Origin: an uncultured Eubacteriales bacterium
GTDB taxonomy: Bacteria; Bacillota; Clostridia; Oscillospirales; CAG-272
DNA: 34,121 bases
Direction: 5' to 3'
Assembly: GCA_934481515.1 (NCBI GenBank)
Contig: CAKSPO010000020.1
Location: 1 to 34,121 of the forward strand
How positions within the stretch are numbered: position 1 is the stretch's first letter; every line of letters starts with the position of its first letter. Below the pieces are notes generated by a model. The model did not search any database. It saw nothing but the letters and a program-made list of their open reading frames with translations, and had not been told where the DNA came from. Of this stretch, positions 23,946 through 31,288 are shown piece after piece. The position numbers and the translations under genes are program-made.

Positions 23946-24856
23946 CCGGAACACACCTCCTCCGCCGCCTCCCAGTCGGAAATATCAAACCGGAATCCGC
24001 TCCCGTTCCGCCACAGCCGCACATATCCGCCGAAAACACGGGCGCGGTGCAGAGAAAGGAGAAACGGGCGGGCAAGCAATTCCCGGAGCGTTCCGGCATG
24101 CGCCGAGGCAACCACGGGAACCCCGCAGTTCGCCGCCGAAAGGATGGCATCCGCCTCCGTCCGGTTTCCGATCTCGTCACAAAGTACCAGTTCCGCACCC
24201 AGACAACGTACCGCAATCTCAATGCCGAGCGGCATCGGGTATCCGGAAAGGATGTCCAAGTTCAGTTCCTCCCCGGAAAGCCCCGTCGCCAGTTCCTCCC
24301 GCGCGTCCACCGCAACGGTTCGCATTCCGCAGGCGGGAGCGGCGGCGGCACGGGCAAGGGAACGCAGCACCGTCGTTTTTCCGACGCCCGGCGGTGCATA
24401 GAGCAATAGCCCGCCAACCGCCAAAGGCGCACGGAGACGGGAAAGAAGCGGAGCAACATCCGCAAAAAACGCATGCGGCAGACGAAGAATCAGCCCGGTA
24501 ATCCGATCCACACCGATGATTTTTCCACCCTCCACAGCGGCACTTCCGCAAACGCCGACCCGGATGCCGCCGGGAAGCGTCAGATACCCGCGGCAGATGC
24601 TTTCCGCATAGGCGTACAGCGAGCCTGCACACATCCGCTTCAGAAGCCCGTCCATTTCCGCGGCAGAAAAAACGACCGGAAGCGAATAGCTTTTCCCCTC
24701 GCAGGTGACGCTTGCCCGCCGCCCGGCGTGCAGACGAAGCTCTTCGACCCGCCCGGCACCGCAGTGCGCAACCGCATCGGTGAGCGCCGCCGGAAGCAGT
24801 CCGGTCAGCACTTCCGGAAGTACAGGGATGCGACGATAGGTCTCAATACGCAGCAT
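23942..24856 (-). CDS. spoIIIAA: Stage III sporulation protein AA, ATPase
   Basis: This 304-residue AAA-like ATPase is related to type II/IV secretion ATPases and is thought to power the SpoIIIA-SpoIIQ channel. Walker A is YAPPGVGKTT (about residues 153-162), Walker B ELVLCDEIG, with RTVAVDAREELA between them and SAHAGTLREL after. YLTLPGGIRVGVCG in the N-terminal half is also conserved. ATG 24856 is 6 bases after GGGAGGTG, so it is preferred to the in-frame ATG at 24874, which has no ribosome binding site. It is the first gene of the operon. A sigma-E promoter is expected, but only a poor match is seen upstream (CATAGGCT at 24892-24885). Confidence 0.94.
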   Translation of the reverse strand: MLRIETYRRIPVLPEVLTGLLPAALTDAVAHCGAGRVEELRLHAGRRASVTCEGKSYSLPVVFSAAEMDGLLKRMCAGSLYAYAESICRGYLTLPGGIRVGVCGSAAVEGGKIIGVDRITGLILRLPHAFFADVAPLLSRLRAPLAVGGLLLYAPPGVGKTTVLRSLARAAAAPACGMRTVAVDAREELATGLSGEELNLDILSGYPMPLGIEIAVRCLGAELVLCDEIGNRTEADAILSAANCGVPVVASAHAGTLRELLARPFLLSLHRARVFGGYVRLWRNGSGFRFDISDWEAAEEVCSG

Positions 24857-24973
24857 CGGTTTCACCTCCCGCATTTGATTGATACCAGCCTATGCCGCCC
24901 GCCGCCGGATTAGAACCTTTTTTTCACTTTTGCATACGCTGATACCGAAAAAAGAAAGGTAAGGAGGAATCGT

Positions 24974-26062
24974 ATGGAGTGGCGTACCACCGGAGAGGAT
25001 GCCTGCTTCGTTGCATCCAACAGTCGTTCCGGCTTTTACAGCAATTATCGGGAGGTATTTGACCGGAGCGAGGTCGATCATGTTTACGCCGTAAAGGGCG
25101 GCCCCGGAACCGGAAAAAGCCGTTTTCTGCGGGAGGTCGCGGCGTGCGGAGAGCGAAAGGGGTACCATTGCGAATATATTTACTGCTCCTCTGACCCGGA
25201 TTCTCTTGATGCGGTCATTCTGAGCGGAAAAGAAAGAACGGTGGCGCTTCTGGATGCCACCGCCCCGCATGTGTATGAGCCGTCCCACCCCGGGTTCCGG
25301 GAGGAAATCGTCAACCTCGGCGACTTCTGGAATGCGGAAAAACTGATTCCGCATGCGGCGGAGATCGGGGAACTGAACCGGGAAAAAGCCGGAGCATACC
25401 GCCGGGCATACCGATGCCTTGCGGCTTACGGAGCGCTTTCCGACAACCGGGATGCGCTGGTTGCCCCGTTTGTACGGCAGGAAAAGATTCGGGAGCTTGC
25501 CGCAAGACTGTTGCAGAACCTTCCGGCAGGAAAGAAAGCCGAGGCAATTCCCGCACTCATCCGATCCATCGGAATGCGGGGAGAGATCGGCTTTGATACC
25601 TACTTTTCCATGGCGGAGAAGTGTTTCCTGATTGAAGACTGCCACGGAAGCGCATTTTATCTGATGGAGGAAATCCGCAGAATCGCAACAGAACGAAAGC
25701 AAAAATTCCGCTTTTCGCATGACCCGGCGCAACCGGAAAAGACCGACGGCATTTTCTTCCCGGAGAGCCGGACGGCGTTTGTCGTGATTCCGCCGGAGGA
25801 GGTGCCCGGCGTGCTTTGCCGAAAAATTTCCATGCGAAGGTTTATGGATACTGCAGGGATGAAGGATGTCCGGGCGGAGCTGAACTTCACCGCACGGATG
25901 TGCCGCGCACTGCGGACCCGAACCGTAGAGAATCTTGCAGAGGTTCGGAAATTGCATTTCCGGGTGGAGGACATCTATATCGGCGCAATGGATTTCCCGG
26001 CAAAGGAAGCGTTTACCAAACGGTTCTGCGAACGTCTTTTTCAGATGTCGGCGCTGTCATGA
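24974..26062 (+). CDS. PRK06851-like ATPase with degenerate second P-loop
   Basis: This 362-residue cytoplasmic protein is like PRK06851, a family of unknown function common in spore formers and built of two similar halves. The first half has a good Walker A, GGPGTGKS (residues 42-49), then YCSSDPDSLDAVIL and LLDATAPHVYEPSHPGFREEIVNLGDFWN, all typical. In the second half the matching stretch is LIEDCHGSAFYL (about residues 219-230), with no GK(S/T), followed by SHDPAQPEKTDGIFF, which lines up with CSSDPDSLDAVI. The second nucleotide site therefore looks lost. It is divergent from spoIIIAA with its own GGAGGA ribosome binding site. A sporulation role is only suggested by the neighbourhood. Confidence 0.85.
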   Translation: MEWRTTGEDACFVASNSRSGFYSNYREVFDRSEVDHVYAVKGGPGTGKSRFLREVAACGERKGYHCEYIYCSSDPDSLDAVILSGKERTVALLDATAPHVYEPSHPGFREEIVNLGDFWNAEKLIPHAAEIGELNREKAGAYRRAYRCLAAYGALSDNRDALVAPFVRQEKIRELAARLLQNLPAGKKAEAIPALIRSIGMRGEIGFDTYFSMAEKCFLIEDCHGSAFYLMEEIRRIATERKQKFRFSHDPAQPEKTDGIFFPESRTAFVVIPPEEVPGVLCRKISMRRFMDTAGMKDVRAELNFTARMCRALRTRTVENLAEVRKLHFRVEDIYIGAMDFPAKEAFTKRFCERLFQMSALS

Positions 26063-26106
26063 GCGTCATTTCATACTGCCGGCGCTTTTCGGAAAGCAAT
26101 GAGAAA

Positions 26107-26140
26107 TGTCCGGCAATGTACAAACGTACACCGCCGGACA
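26107..26140. terminator. Nested hairpin between convergent genes
   Basis: An outer 8-bp stem, TGTCCGGC (26107-26114) with GCCGGACA (26133-26140), and an inner 5-bp stem, TGTAC (26117-26121) with GTACA (26126-26130), are separated by a 2x2 internal loop. It lies just past the flavoprotein stop on the - strand, where a short TTTCTC follows, so it probably ends that operon. Confidence 0.55.
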
Positions 26141-26150
26141 AAATTCCGTT

Positions 26151-28097
26151 TCAACGTTCCCCGCGAAATTCCCGCCAGACCGTTTCAAAGGATTCCGGCT
26201 CCGGCGGGATCGGACGAACCGGACGCCAGCGCACCGTAAGAATTCCGCCGGGTGCCGCAACTTCCTGAACGCAATCGCCGAACCCCGTCGGAGAAACCGT
26301 CACCGGGAACCCGTCCCCGAGTCCCGGAAGCCCCATTCCGTCAGAAGCGCGGCAAAGCGCGGAGCCGCGGGAGCCGTCCGCATGGGAAGCATAGTCCAGC
26401 ATCGAGAAGAGCAAAGCCTCGGATGTATAAAGAAGATCCCGTAGCCGGTAAACGGAGACAAGCGCATCCGCACCGGACGCATCCGGAGCGACCGCTTCCG
26501 GAAAACGGAAGAGCAGGGAGCGGACAAAGGAAAGCGTCTCCCGCATCTTTTCCGGGTCCCGGATCGCTCCGGCACAGTCGCTCATCCGGCGTTGGAGCTG
26601 CCGCGTCAGCTCCGCACAGGAGCATGCCGACGGAGCATGATGCGACAGCGACGCACGGAAATCGCGGTCGGCTTGCAACGCTGACGCGGCAGCACGGTTA
26701 AATTCCGCGGCGTTTTCCTGCCGCCCTTCTGCACGGATGTGCTCCGCCGCGCGGAGCGCTCCTGCCTGACCGGCATTCAGTGCGCTTCCGCCGGGGCGGG
26801 TCACCCCGTGCGTTCCGGCACATTCCCCGACGGCATACAGCCCCGGAACCGAGGTCTGCCAATGTGCATCCACGGCAATGCCGCCGTTGTGATGCTGGGC
26901 ACAAAGTGCAATTTCCAAAGGCTCCCGGAAAAGATCCGCTCCCTTGGAACGGTACAGCTCCACCGCCGGACGGTTCATAAAGGCAAGCCGCCCGATTGGT
27001 GTGCGCTGCGTTCCGCCCGCACGGCACAGGTACCCGGAGGCTTCCGGAGAGAGACGGGAAAAGTCGATTTCCGAAAGCCCGAAGGCGTTTTTCGTGTAGT
27101 CCAGAAAGACCCTGCGACGGCGCAGAACCGTTTCCCGGTAGACCAGAAGATCGATGACGGAGGAGCCGTCGCGGACGCGCCGGACATCAAACGGCCATTG
27201 ATAGCCCTTGAGAAAAACGGCGGAAAGCGCTTCATACGGGTCGCGGAAGAACTCCGACAAAAATTCATGCTCCGCTCCGTCCGCACCGACCGAGAAAAAG
27301 CGGGGGAGCGCCTGCATGTACGTTCCGGAAACGTTCCAGCGCGGAGAAACGGAGGAAAGACCGTACTGCCATTCGGTCAGATTCTGCATCGAGGCTCCGG
27401 CGCGGAGCGCGAGCGAGGACGAGCCGTGCTGACCGGCGGGATATACCGTGTCCGCATAAACTCCGGCAGGACCTCCCGTGGCAAGAACGACGCATGGCGT
27501 GCGGAAAAGAACCGTTTCTCCGCTTTTCTGCTCCAGAGCCAACAGTCCGCAAACGCCGTCCTTTCCGACCAAAACTTCAATCGCCAACAGCCCGTCCGCT
27601 ACCGGAACACCGAGCGCGGCGGCTTCTTCCTCCAGCGCCTCCGTCATGTACCGGGAGGTCAGGGGACCTGCCGAGGTTGCCCGCGCCGCCGGATCGTGAT
27701 CCGTCTTGTACCCGATGTATTCTCCGAAGGAATCCACCGGAAACGGAACCCCGATTTCGCAAAGATGCAGAAACCCGCGTACGGAGAGTGCCGCCTCGCA
27801 AAGCGCCGTATCACCGTCCACCGCACCGCAGGAAAACAGATCCTCCGCCATTTTCCGCGGACTGTCCGGAAAGCTACCGCCGACGGAGAGCTTGTAGTAG
27901 GTCTGTTTGTCACTGCCCGTGTTGCGCGAGGTGCCGCAAAGGATGCCTTCCGTCATCAGAAGCACCCGAACCGTTCCGGAGCGTTGCAGACGGCAGGCGG
28001 CACTGTAGCCCGCCGCACCGGAGCCGACCACCACCGCGTCATATCCTTCCGCCACCCGTCCGGCGGAAAAATCCGCAGAAAGATTTGCCTTTGCCAT
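26151..28097 (-). CDS. FrdA/KstD-like FAD-dependent oxidoreductase
   Basis: This 648-residue flavoprotein is of the succinate dehydrogenase/fumarate reductase flavoprotein superfamily. The N-terminal FAD motif is VVVGSGAAGYSAACRL, and ATGGPAGVYADTV and LYAVGECAGTHGVTRPGGSALNAGQAG give the C-terminal FAD contacts. QHHNGGIAVD corresponds to the HFQNGG active-site stretch of fumarate reductase. No signal peptide or haem motif is seen. Substrates of such stand-alone proteins vary (fumarate, urocanate, aspartate, ketosteroids) and are not given by the sequence. The start is ATG 28097, 8 bases after AGAGG; ATG 28103, which overlaps the SDR stop as ATGA, is an alternative. It is the last gene of the three-gene redox operon. 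Confidence 0.85.
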   Translation of the reverse strand: MAKANLSADFSAGRVAEGYDAVVVGSGAAGYSAACRLQRSGTVRVLLMTEGILCGTSRNTGSDKQTYYKLSVGGSFPDSPRKMAEDLFSCGAVDGDTALCEAALSVRGFLHLCEIGVPFPVDSFGEYIGYKTDHDPAARATSAGPLTSRYMTEALEEEAAALGVPVADGLLAIEVLVGKDGVCGLLALEQKSGETVLFRTPCVVLATGGPAGVYADTVYPAGQHGSSSLALRAGASMQNLTEWQYGLSSVSPRWNVSGTYMQALPRFFSVGADGAEHEFLSEFFRDPYEALSAVFLKGYQWPFDVRRVRDGSSVIDLLVYRETVLRRRRVFLDYTKNAFGLSEIDFSRLSPEASGYLCRAGGTQRTPIGRLAFMNRPAVELYRSKGADLFREPLEIALCAQHHNGGIAVDAHWQTSVPGLYAVGECAGTHGVTRPGGSALNAGQAGALRAAEHIRAEGRQENAAEFNRAAASALQADRDFRASLSHHAPSACSCAELTRQLQRRMSDCAGAIRDPEKMRETLSFVRSLLFRFPEAVAPDASGADALVSVYRLRDLLYTSEALLFSMLDYASHADGSRGSALCRASDGMGLPGLGDGFPVTVSPTGFGDCVQEVAAPGGILTVRWRPVRPIPPEPESFETVWREFRGER

Positions 28098-28099
28098 AC

Positions 28100-28846
28100 T
28101 CATAACCTCTGTAAATGGAAGCCGCCGTCCACATCCAGCGCCTGCCCCGTCACATAGGGGAGGGAGCCGTTGCAGAGTGCGAAGGTTGCCGCGGCAACGT
28201 CCTCCGGCTGTCCCCACCGCCGCTCCGGCAGAAGTCCGTCGGCAATCAGCCGGTCGTATTTCTCCGTGACGGAGGAGGTCATCGGCGTGGCAATGATGCC
28301 GGGTCGCGTTTCGTTCACAAAGATGCCGTATTCCGCCAGCCGGACGGCAAAAAGCTTGGTAATCATGGAAACTCCTGCCTTGGAGATGCAGTATTCTCCC
28401 CGGTTGACCGAAGCGGCATAGGCAGAGAGTGAGGAGGTGTTGCAGATGTATCCGCGGACGCCGTTCGCCGGCTCGTTCCGGATCATGCAGGCGGCAACCT
28501 CCTGCGTCAGGAAAAAGGTTCCCTTGGTGTTGATACGCATGACCTCGTCATAGCTCTCCTCGGTCATCTCCAACAGATCGGCACGCACGCGCGGCGCGAT
28601 CCCCGCAACATTTACCAGCACGTCGATTCTGCCGCACTCCGTCGCGGCGGATACCAGACGGTGCCGATCCTCCGGGGAGGAGATGTCTCCCTGCACATAA
28701 ACGAATTCCGGGTGCGGAAGCTCCCGCAGAGCGCGGGCTTCCTCGGAACGTCCCATCCCGTATACACGATACCCGGCATCCAGAAATTTTTTTGCAATGG
28801 CGTTTCCGATGCCGCCGAGGCATCCGGTCACAATCGCTGTTTTCAT
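28100..28846 (-). CDS. Short-chain dehydrogenase/reductase
   Basis: This 248-residue classical SDR uses NAD(P)H for a keto/hydroxy conversion. The coenzyme motif is TGCLGGIG (residues 7-14), followed by NVAG (79-82), catalytic Ser139 in NTSSLS, and the Tyr152-Lys156 pair in YCISK. RPGIIATPM and YVTGQALDVDGG are usual C-terminal marks. It resembles 3-ketoacyl-ACP reductase-like SDRs (the FabG/PRK12745 type), but the redox-operon setting suggests a dedicated substrate such as a keto-sugar, ketosteroid or 3-keto acid. The stop TGA (28100-28102) overlaps a possible flavoprotein start. It lies 63 bases after the OYE gene. Confidence 0.9.
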   Translation of the reverse strand: MKTAIVTGCLGGIGNAIAKKFLDAGYRVYGMGRSEEARALRELPHPEFVYVQGDISSPEDRHRLVSAATECGRIDVLVNVAGIAPRVRADLLEMTEESYDEVMRINTKGTFFLTQEVAACMIRNEPANGVRGYICNTSSLSAYAASVNRGEYCISKAGVSMITKLFAVRLAEYGIFVNETRPGIIATPMTSSVTEKYDRLIADGLLPERRWGQPEDVAAATFALCNGSLPYVTGQALDVDGGFHLQRL

Positions 28847-28909
28847 ATCGGTTCTCCTTGTCTGATAAAAGTGAAGAGCGGTACCTGCCGACGATTCTTC
28901 GGAGCGCCG

Positions 28910-30214
28910 TCAGGAAAAGACCTTTCCGTAAAGCTCCCGGTAGAGCGGATCACGGATCACACAGCCGGGCGTGGAGCCGGCACGCATCAGCTCCGTGCAC
29001 TTGGAGCAGGCGATACAGCATTTTTCTTTCTTCATGCCGCCGAAGCGGAGAATGTCGTTTGCAAAATCCGGATAGGCAAATACGGTTCTGCCGAATCCGG
29101 CAAGATCAAACCCGCCGTCCGCAATCATGGCGGCGGCAACGCCGGGAGCCGCAACTCCGAGATAAGTCAGCGCGGAACAGAGCAGGGTCAGCTCCGGAAC
29201 CCGGCGCTTCAGCTCCGCCGTTCCGAAAAGCATCCGGGAAACACCGAGCAGGGGATGCTCCGGCGCCGGATACGGACCCTTGGCGAAGGGACGGTTGACG
29301 TGCGGATTGAAATAGGGATTTCCCATCGTAACGTTCACAAGACGGATGCCAAGCTCCGAGAGCGCCCGCAAAAGCATCGCAGGCTCCTCCGGGTCGAACG
29401 CAAGAGAGCCGTCCCGGGAGACCCCGAAGCCGTAAGGATAGGGGAATCCGTCATAGACGTTCAGCCGCGTCGTGACCAGAAAATTGCGCGATGTGACCTG
29501 CATCGCCCCGGAAACGCTCTCCCGCAACAGACGGGTGCGGTTTTCAAAGCTACCGCCGTACCTGCCGGGACGTTCGTAGGCGGAAAGAAGCTCACAGTTC
29601 AGATAGCGGTGACAGCATTTGATGTCCGCACCGTCAAACCCGGCAAGCTCCGCAAGCTCCGCCGCTTCCACCAGCGCGTCCCTCACCCGGTCAAGCGCTT
29701 CGTCGGAAATGATTCTGCCGTCTCCGATCGGAGCGTCCTTTTCAAAAATCGGATTGTGATAGGCAATGATCGGATCCGGAAACCCGTTTGGCTTGCTGTA
29801 CCTGCCGGAATGCGTCGCCTGCAGGATCAAAAGAGGCGCATATCCGTTTGTACGCATTCCAAGCTCCCGGGTACGGTCTGCCTCCCGGCGGAACGCATCC
29901 AGATTGTCCCGGTGAATCCAAAGCTGATGCGGATTGGCACGCGCCTCCGGCAGAACCGCCGTGGCTTCAAACCAGATCAATCCGGCACCGCCTGCGGCAA
30001 ACCGGTCATACCGCCGGACAGTCAGCTCCCCCGGTTCACCGGATGCGGTTCCGTCACAGCCCTCCATTGCCTGGCAGGCGAGCCGGTTCGGAACGGTTTT
30101 GTTCCCGATCCGAAGGGGAGCGGACAGAACCCCGATCCCGTCGGTATAGGGAAGTGCGGCACCGGTGTTTTCATTTTCTTTCAGAAACGCTTCTTTGGAA
30201 GAATAAACAGGCAT
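28910..30214 (-). CDS. Old Yellow Enzyme family ene-reductase with cysteine cluster
   Basis: This 434-residue FMN TIM-barrel protein of the NADH:flavin oxidoreductase (OYE/COG1902) family reduces activated C=C bonds in typical members. Family marks are LRIGNKTVPNRLACQAMEG, GGAGLIWFEATAV, ATHSGRYSKP and RYGGSFENRTRLLRE. The usual active-site stretch is changed to DIKCCHRYLNCELLSAYERPGRYGG. At the C-terminus is C400-x2-C403-x2-C406-x11-C418, close to the [4Fe-4S] motif of 2,4-dienoyl-CoA reductase and TMADH (CxxCxxxC-x11-C). The protein stops there, so the FAD/NAD domain of those enzymes is absent. The start at 30214 has GGAGG about 8 bases upstream. It is the first gene of the operon, divergent from an AraC gene. 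Confidence 0.88.
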   Translation of the reverse strand: MPVYSSKEAFLKENENTGAALPYTDGIGVLSAPLRIGNKTVPNRLACQAMEGCDGTASGEPGELTVRRYDRFAAGGAGLIWFEATAVLPEARANPHQLWIHRDNLDAFRREADRTRELGMRTNGYAPLLILQATHSGRYSKPNGFPDPIIAYHNPIFEKDAPIGDGRIISDEALDRVRDALVEAAELAELAGFDGADIKCCHRYLNCELLSAYERPGRYGGSFENRTRLLRESVSGAMQVTSRNFLVTTRLNVYDGFPYPYGFGVSRDGSLAFDPEEPAMLLRALSELGIRLVNVTMGNPYFNPHVNRPFAKGPYPAPEHPLLGVSRMLFGTAELKRRVPELTLLCSALTYLGVAAPGVAAAMIADGGFDLAGFGRTVFAYPDFANDILRFGGMKKEKCCIACSKCTELMRAGSTPGCVIRDPLYRELYGKVFS

Positions 30215-30269
30215 AAAGCAAAACCTCCGCAAGGCGGCACAAGATGCAAAGCCGCCGGAATCTGTTTTT

Positions 30270-30298
30270 ATTATAGAAGCTTTCGCACCGTTTTTCTA
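30270..30298 (-). promoter_or_regulatory. Promoter of the OYE-SDR-flavoprotein operon
   Basis: On the - strand, TATAAT (30275-30270) is consensus. TAGAAA (30298-30293), 17 bases upstream, matches the -35 at four of six positions. The weak -35 overlaps the first of three direct repeats, as expected for activator control. Confidence 0.65.
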
Positions 30299-30322
30299 TG
30301 TTTTTTCTGTTTTCTTTTCTGT
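30292..30322. promoter_or_regulatory. Three phased direct repeats, probable AraC-type operator
   Basis: TTTTCTAT (30292-30299), TTTTCTGT (30303-30310) and TTTTCTGT (30315-30322) begin 11 and 12 bases apart, about one helical turn each. They lie between the two divergent promoters and touch the -35 of the - strand promoter. Directly repeated half-sites are the usual AraC-family operator form. The T-rich surroundings make chance similarity possible. Confidence 0.45.
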
Positions 30323-30347
30323 AAAATCTGCTTTTTTACCAAAAAAC

Positions 30348-30376
30348 TTGCAAACCGGAGAAAAATCTGTTATCAT
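30348..30376 (+). promoter_or_regulatory. Sigma-A promoter of the second AraC gene
   Basis: TTGCAA (30348-30353), a 17-base spacer and TATCAT (30371-30376), with a TG extended -10 (TGTTATCAT). Confidence 0.75.
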
Positions 30377-30429
30377 TAACGCAGAGAGAAAAGAAAAACA
30401 GAAAACACGGAAACGGAGGAGTATAGCCT

Positions 30430-31263
30430 ATGCTTTGGTGGCTGTTGTCGGCGACCTATTCGGAAACCTCCCGCGGAAAAGAGGATCACAGCCACGACGG
30501 GTACCAGATTCTGTATGTCCGCCGCGGAAACGCAACGGTCAGAAGCGCCGGATGGGAGGGCGTGGTCTGCGCCGGGGAACTGTTCCTTTTCCACCGATTG
30601 GAGCCGCATTCGGTTTTTGCGGCATCGGAAGACTACGCCCGCGATTCCGTGTGCTTTCTGCCAGCGTCCGCCGGGGAAAGCGACGGGAAGGAAGAGGACG
30701 CATGGCTTCTGACGCTCCTTTTCAACCGACGGCTGTTTTCCGGAAAGATCACCGTCGCAAAAGAGGAGCGGGAGGAGCTGGAGCGCCTGCTTTCGGCACT
30801 TTGCAGGGAAGCGGAGCAGAACCGGACTTATCGGCGGGAGCTGACAGACCTGCTTTTACGGGAACTGATTTTCCGGATCGGCAGACTGCTTCCGGAGCCT
30901 CCGTTGCCGCAGGGAACCGGGAACTCCGCCGTCGTGCTCCGCATCCGGCAGGAACTGGAGGAGCGATACACGGAGCGGATTTCGGTAGAGAAGCTTGCGC
31001 GGGAGCATCACCTGAGTGCCTCCTACCTGTCGCACCTGTTCCGAAGCATTACCGGCTACTCCGTCACGGAGTATCTGACCGCCTGCCGCCTGACCGAAGC
31101 CAGACGCCTGCTTGCCGGGAGCGAGTGTCCCATCGGAGAAATCACCTCCGCCTGCGGTTTTTCCGACGGGAGCAATTTCGGGCGACTGTTCCGGAGCCGC
31201 ATGGGAATAAGCCCGCAGGAATACCGTCGCCGGTGCCGGGAGGAAACAGAAAAAGAATCCTGA
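30430..31263 (+). CDS. AraC-family transcriptional regulator, next to the redox operon
   Basis: This 277-residue regulator has an N-terminal cupin sensor (HSHDGYQILYVRRGNATVRS, about residues 20-39, is the typical barrel entry) and a C-terminal AraC domain. The HTH begins ISVEKLAREHHLSASYLSHLFRSITGYSVTEYLTACRL and ends IGEITSACGFSDGSNFGRLFRSRMGISPQEYRRR, both repeats intact. ATG 30430 follows GGAGGA by about 10 bases. It is divergent from the OYE operon and in line with the acyltransferase and heparinase-like genes, so it probably controls both arms. The ligand is unknown; cupin sensors of this type usually bind small sugars or acids. Confidence 0.93.
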   Translation: MLWWLLSATYSETSRGKEDHSHDGYQILYVRRGNATVRSAGWEGVVCAGELFLFHRLEPHSVFAASEDYARDSVCFLPASAGESDGKEEDAWLLTLLFNRRLFSGKITVAKEEREELERLLSALCREAEQNRTYRRELTDLLLRELIFRIGRLLPEPPLPQGTGNSAVVLRIRQELEERYTERISVEKLAREHHLSASYLSHLFRSITGYSVTEYLTACRLTEARRLLAGSECPIGEITSACGFSDGSNFGRLFRSRMGISPQEYRRRCREETEKES

Positions 31264-31288
31264 AAACCAAGGAAAGGATGATAAAAGA

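Noticed and set aside
24885..24912. Sigma-E promoter for spoIIIAA
   Set aside because: CATAGGCT is acceptable as a -10, but the -35 region (TTCTAAT) matches only four of seven positions, so it is not listed as a feature.
26739..28157. Long open frame on the + strand opposite the flavoprotein (472 residues)
   Set aside because: Shadow translation; the FAD motifs are on the other strand.
28661..30379. Long open frame on the + strand opposite the OYE gene (572 residues)
   Set aside because: Arg/Gly-rich shadow without any family motif; the - strand genes have clear motifs and ribosome binding sites.
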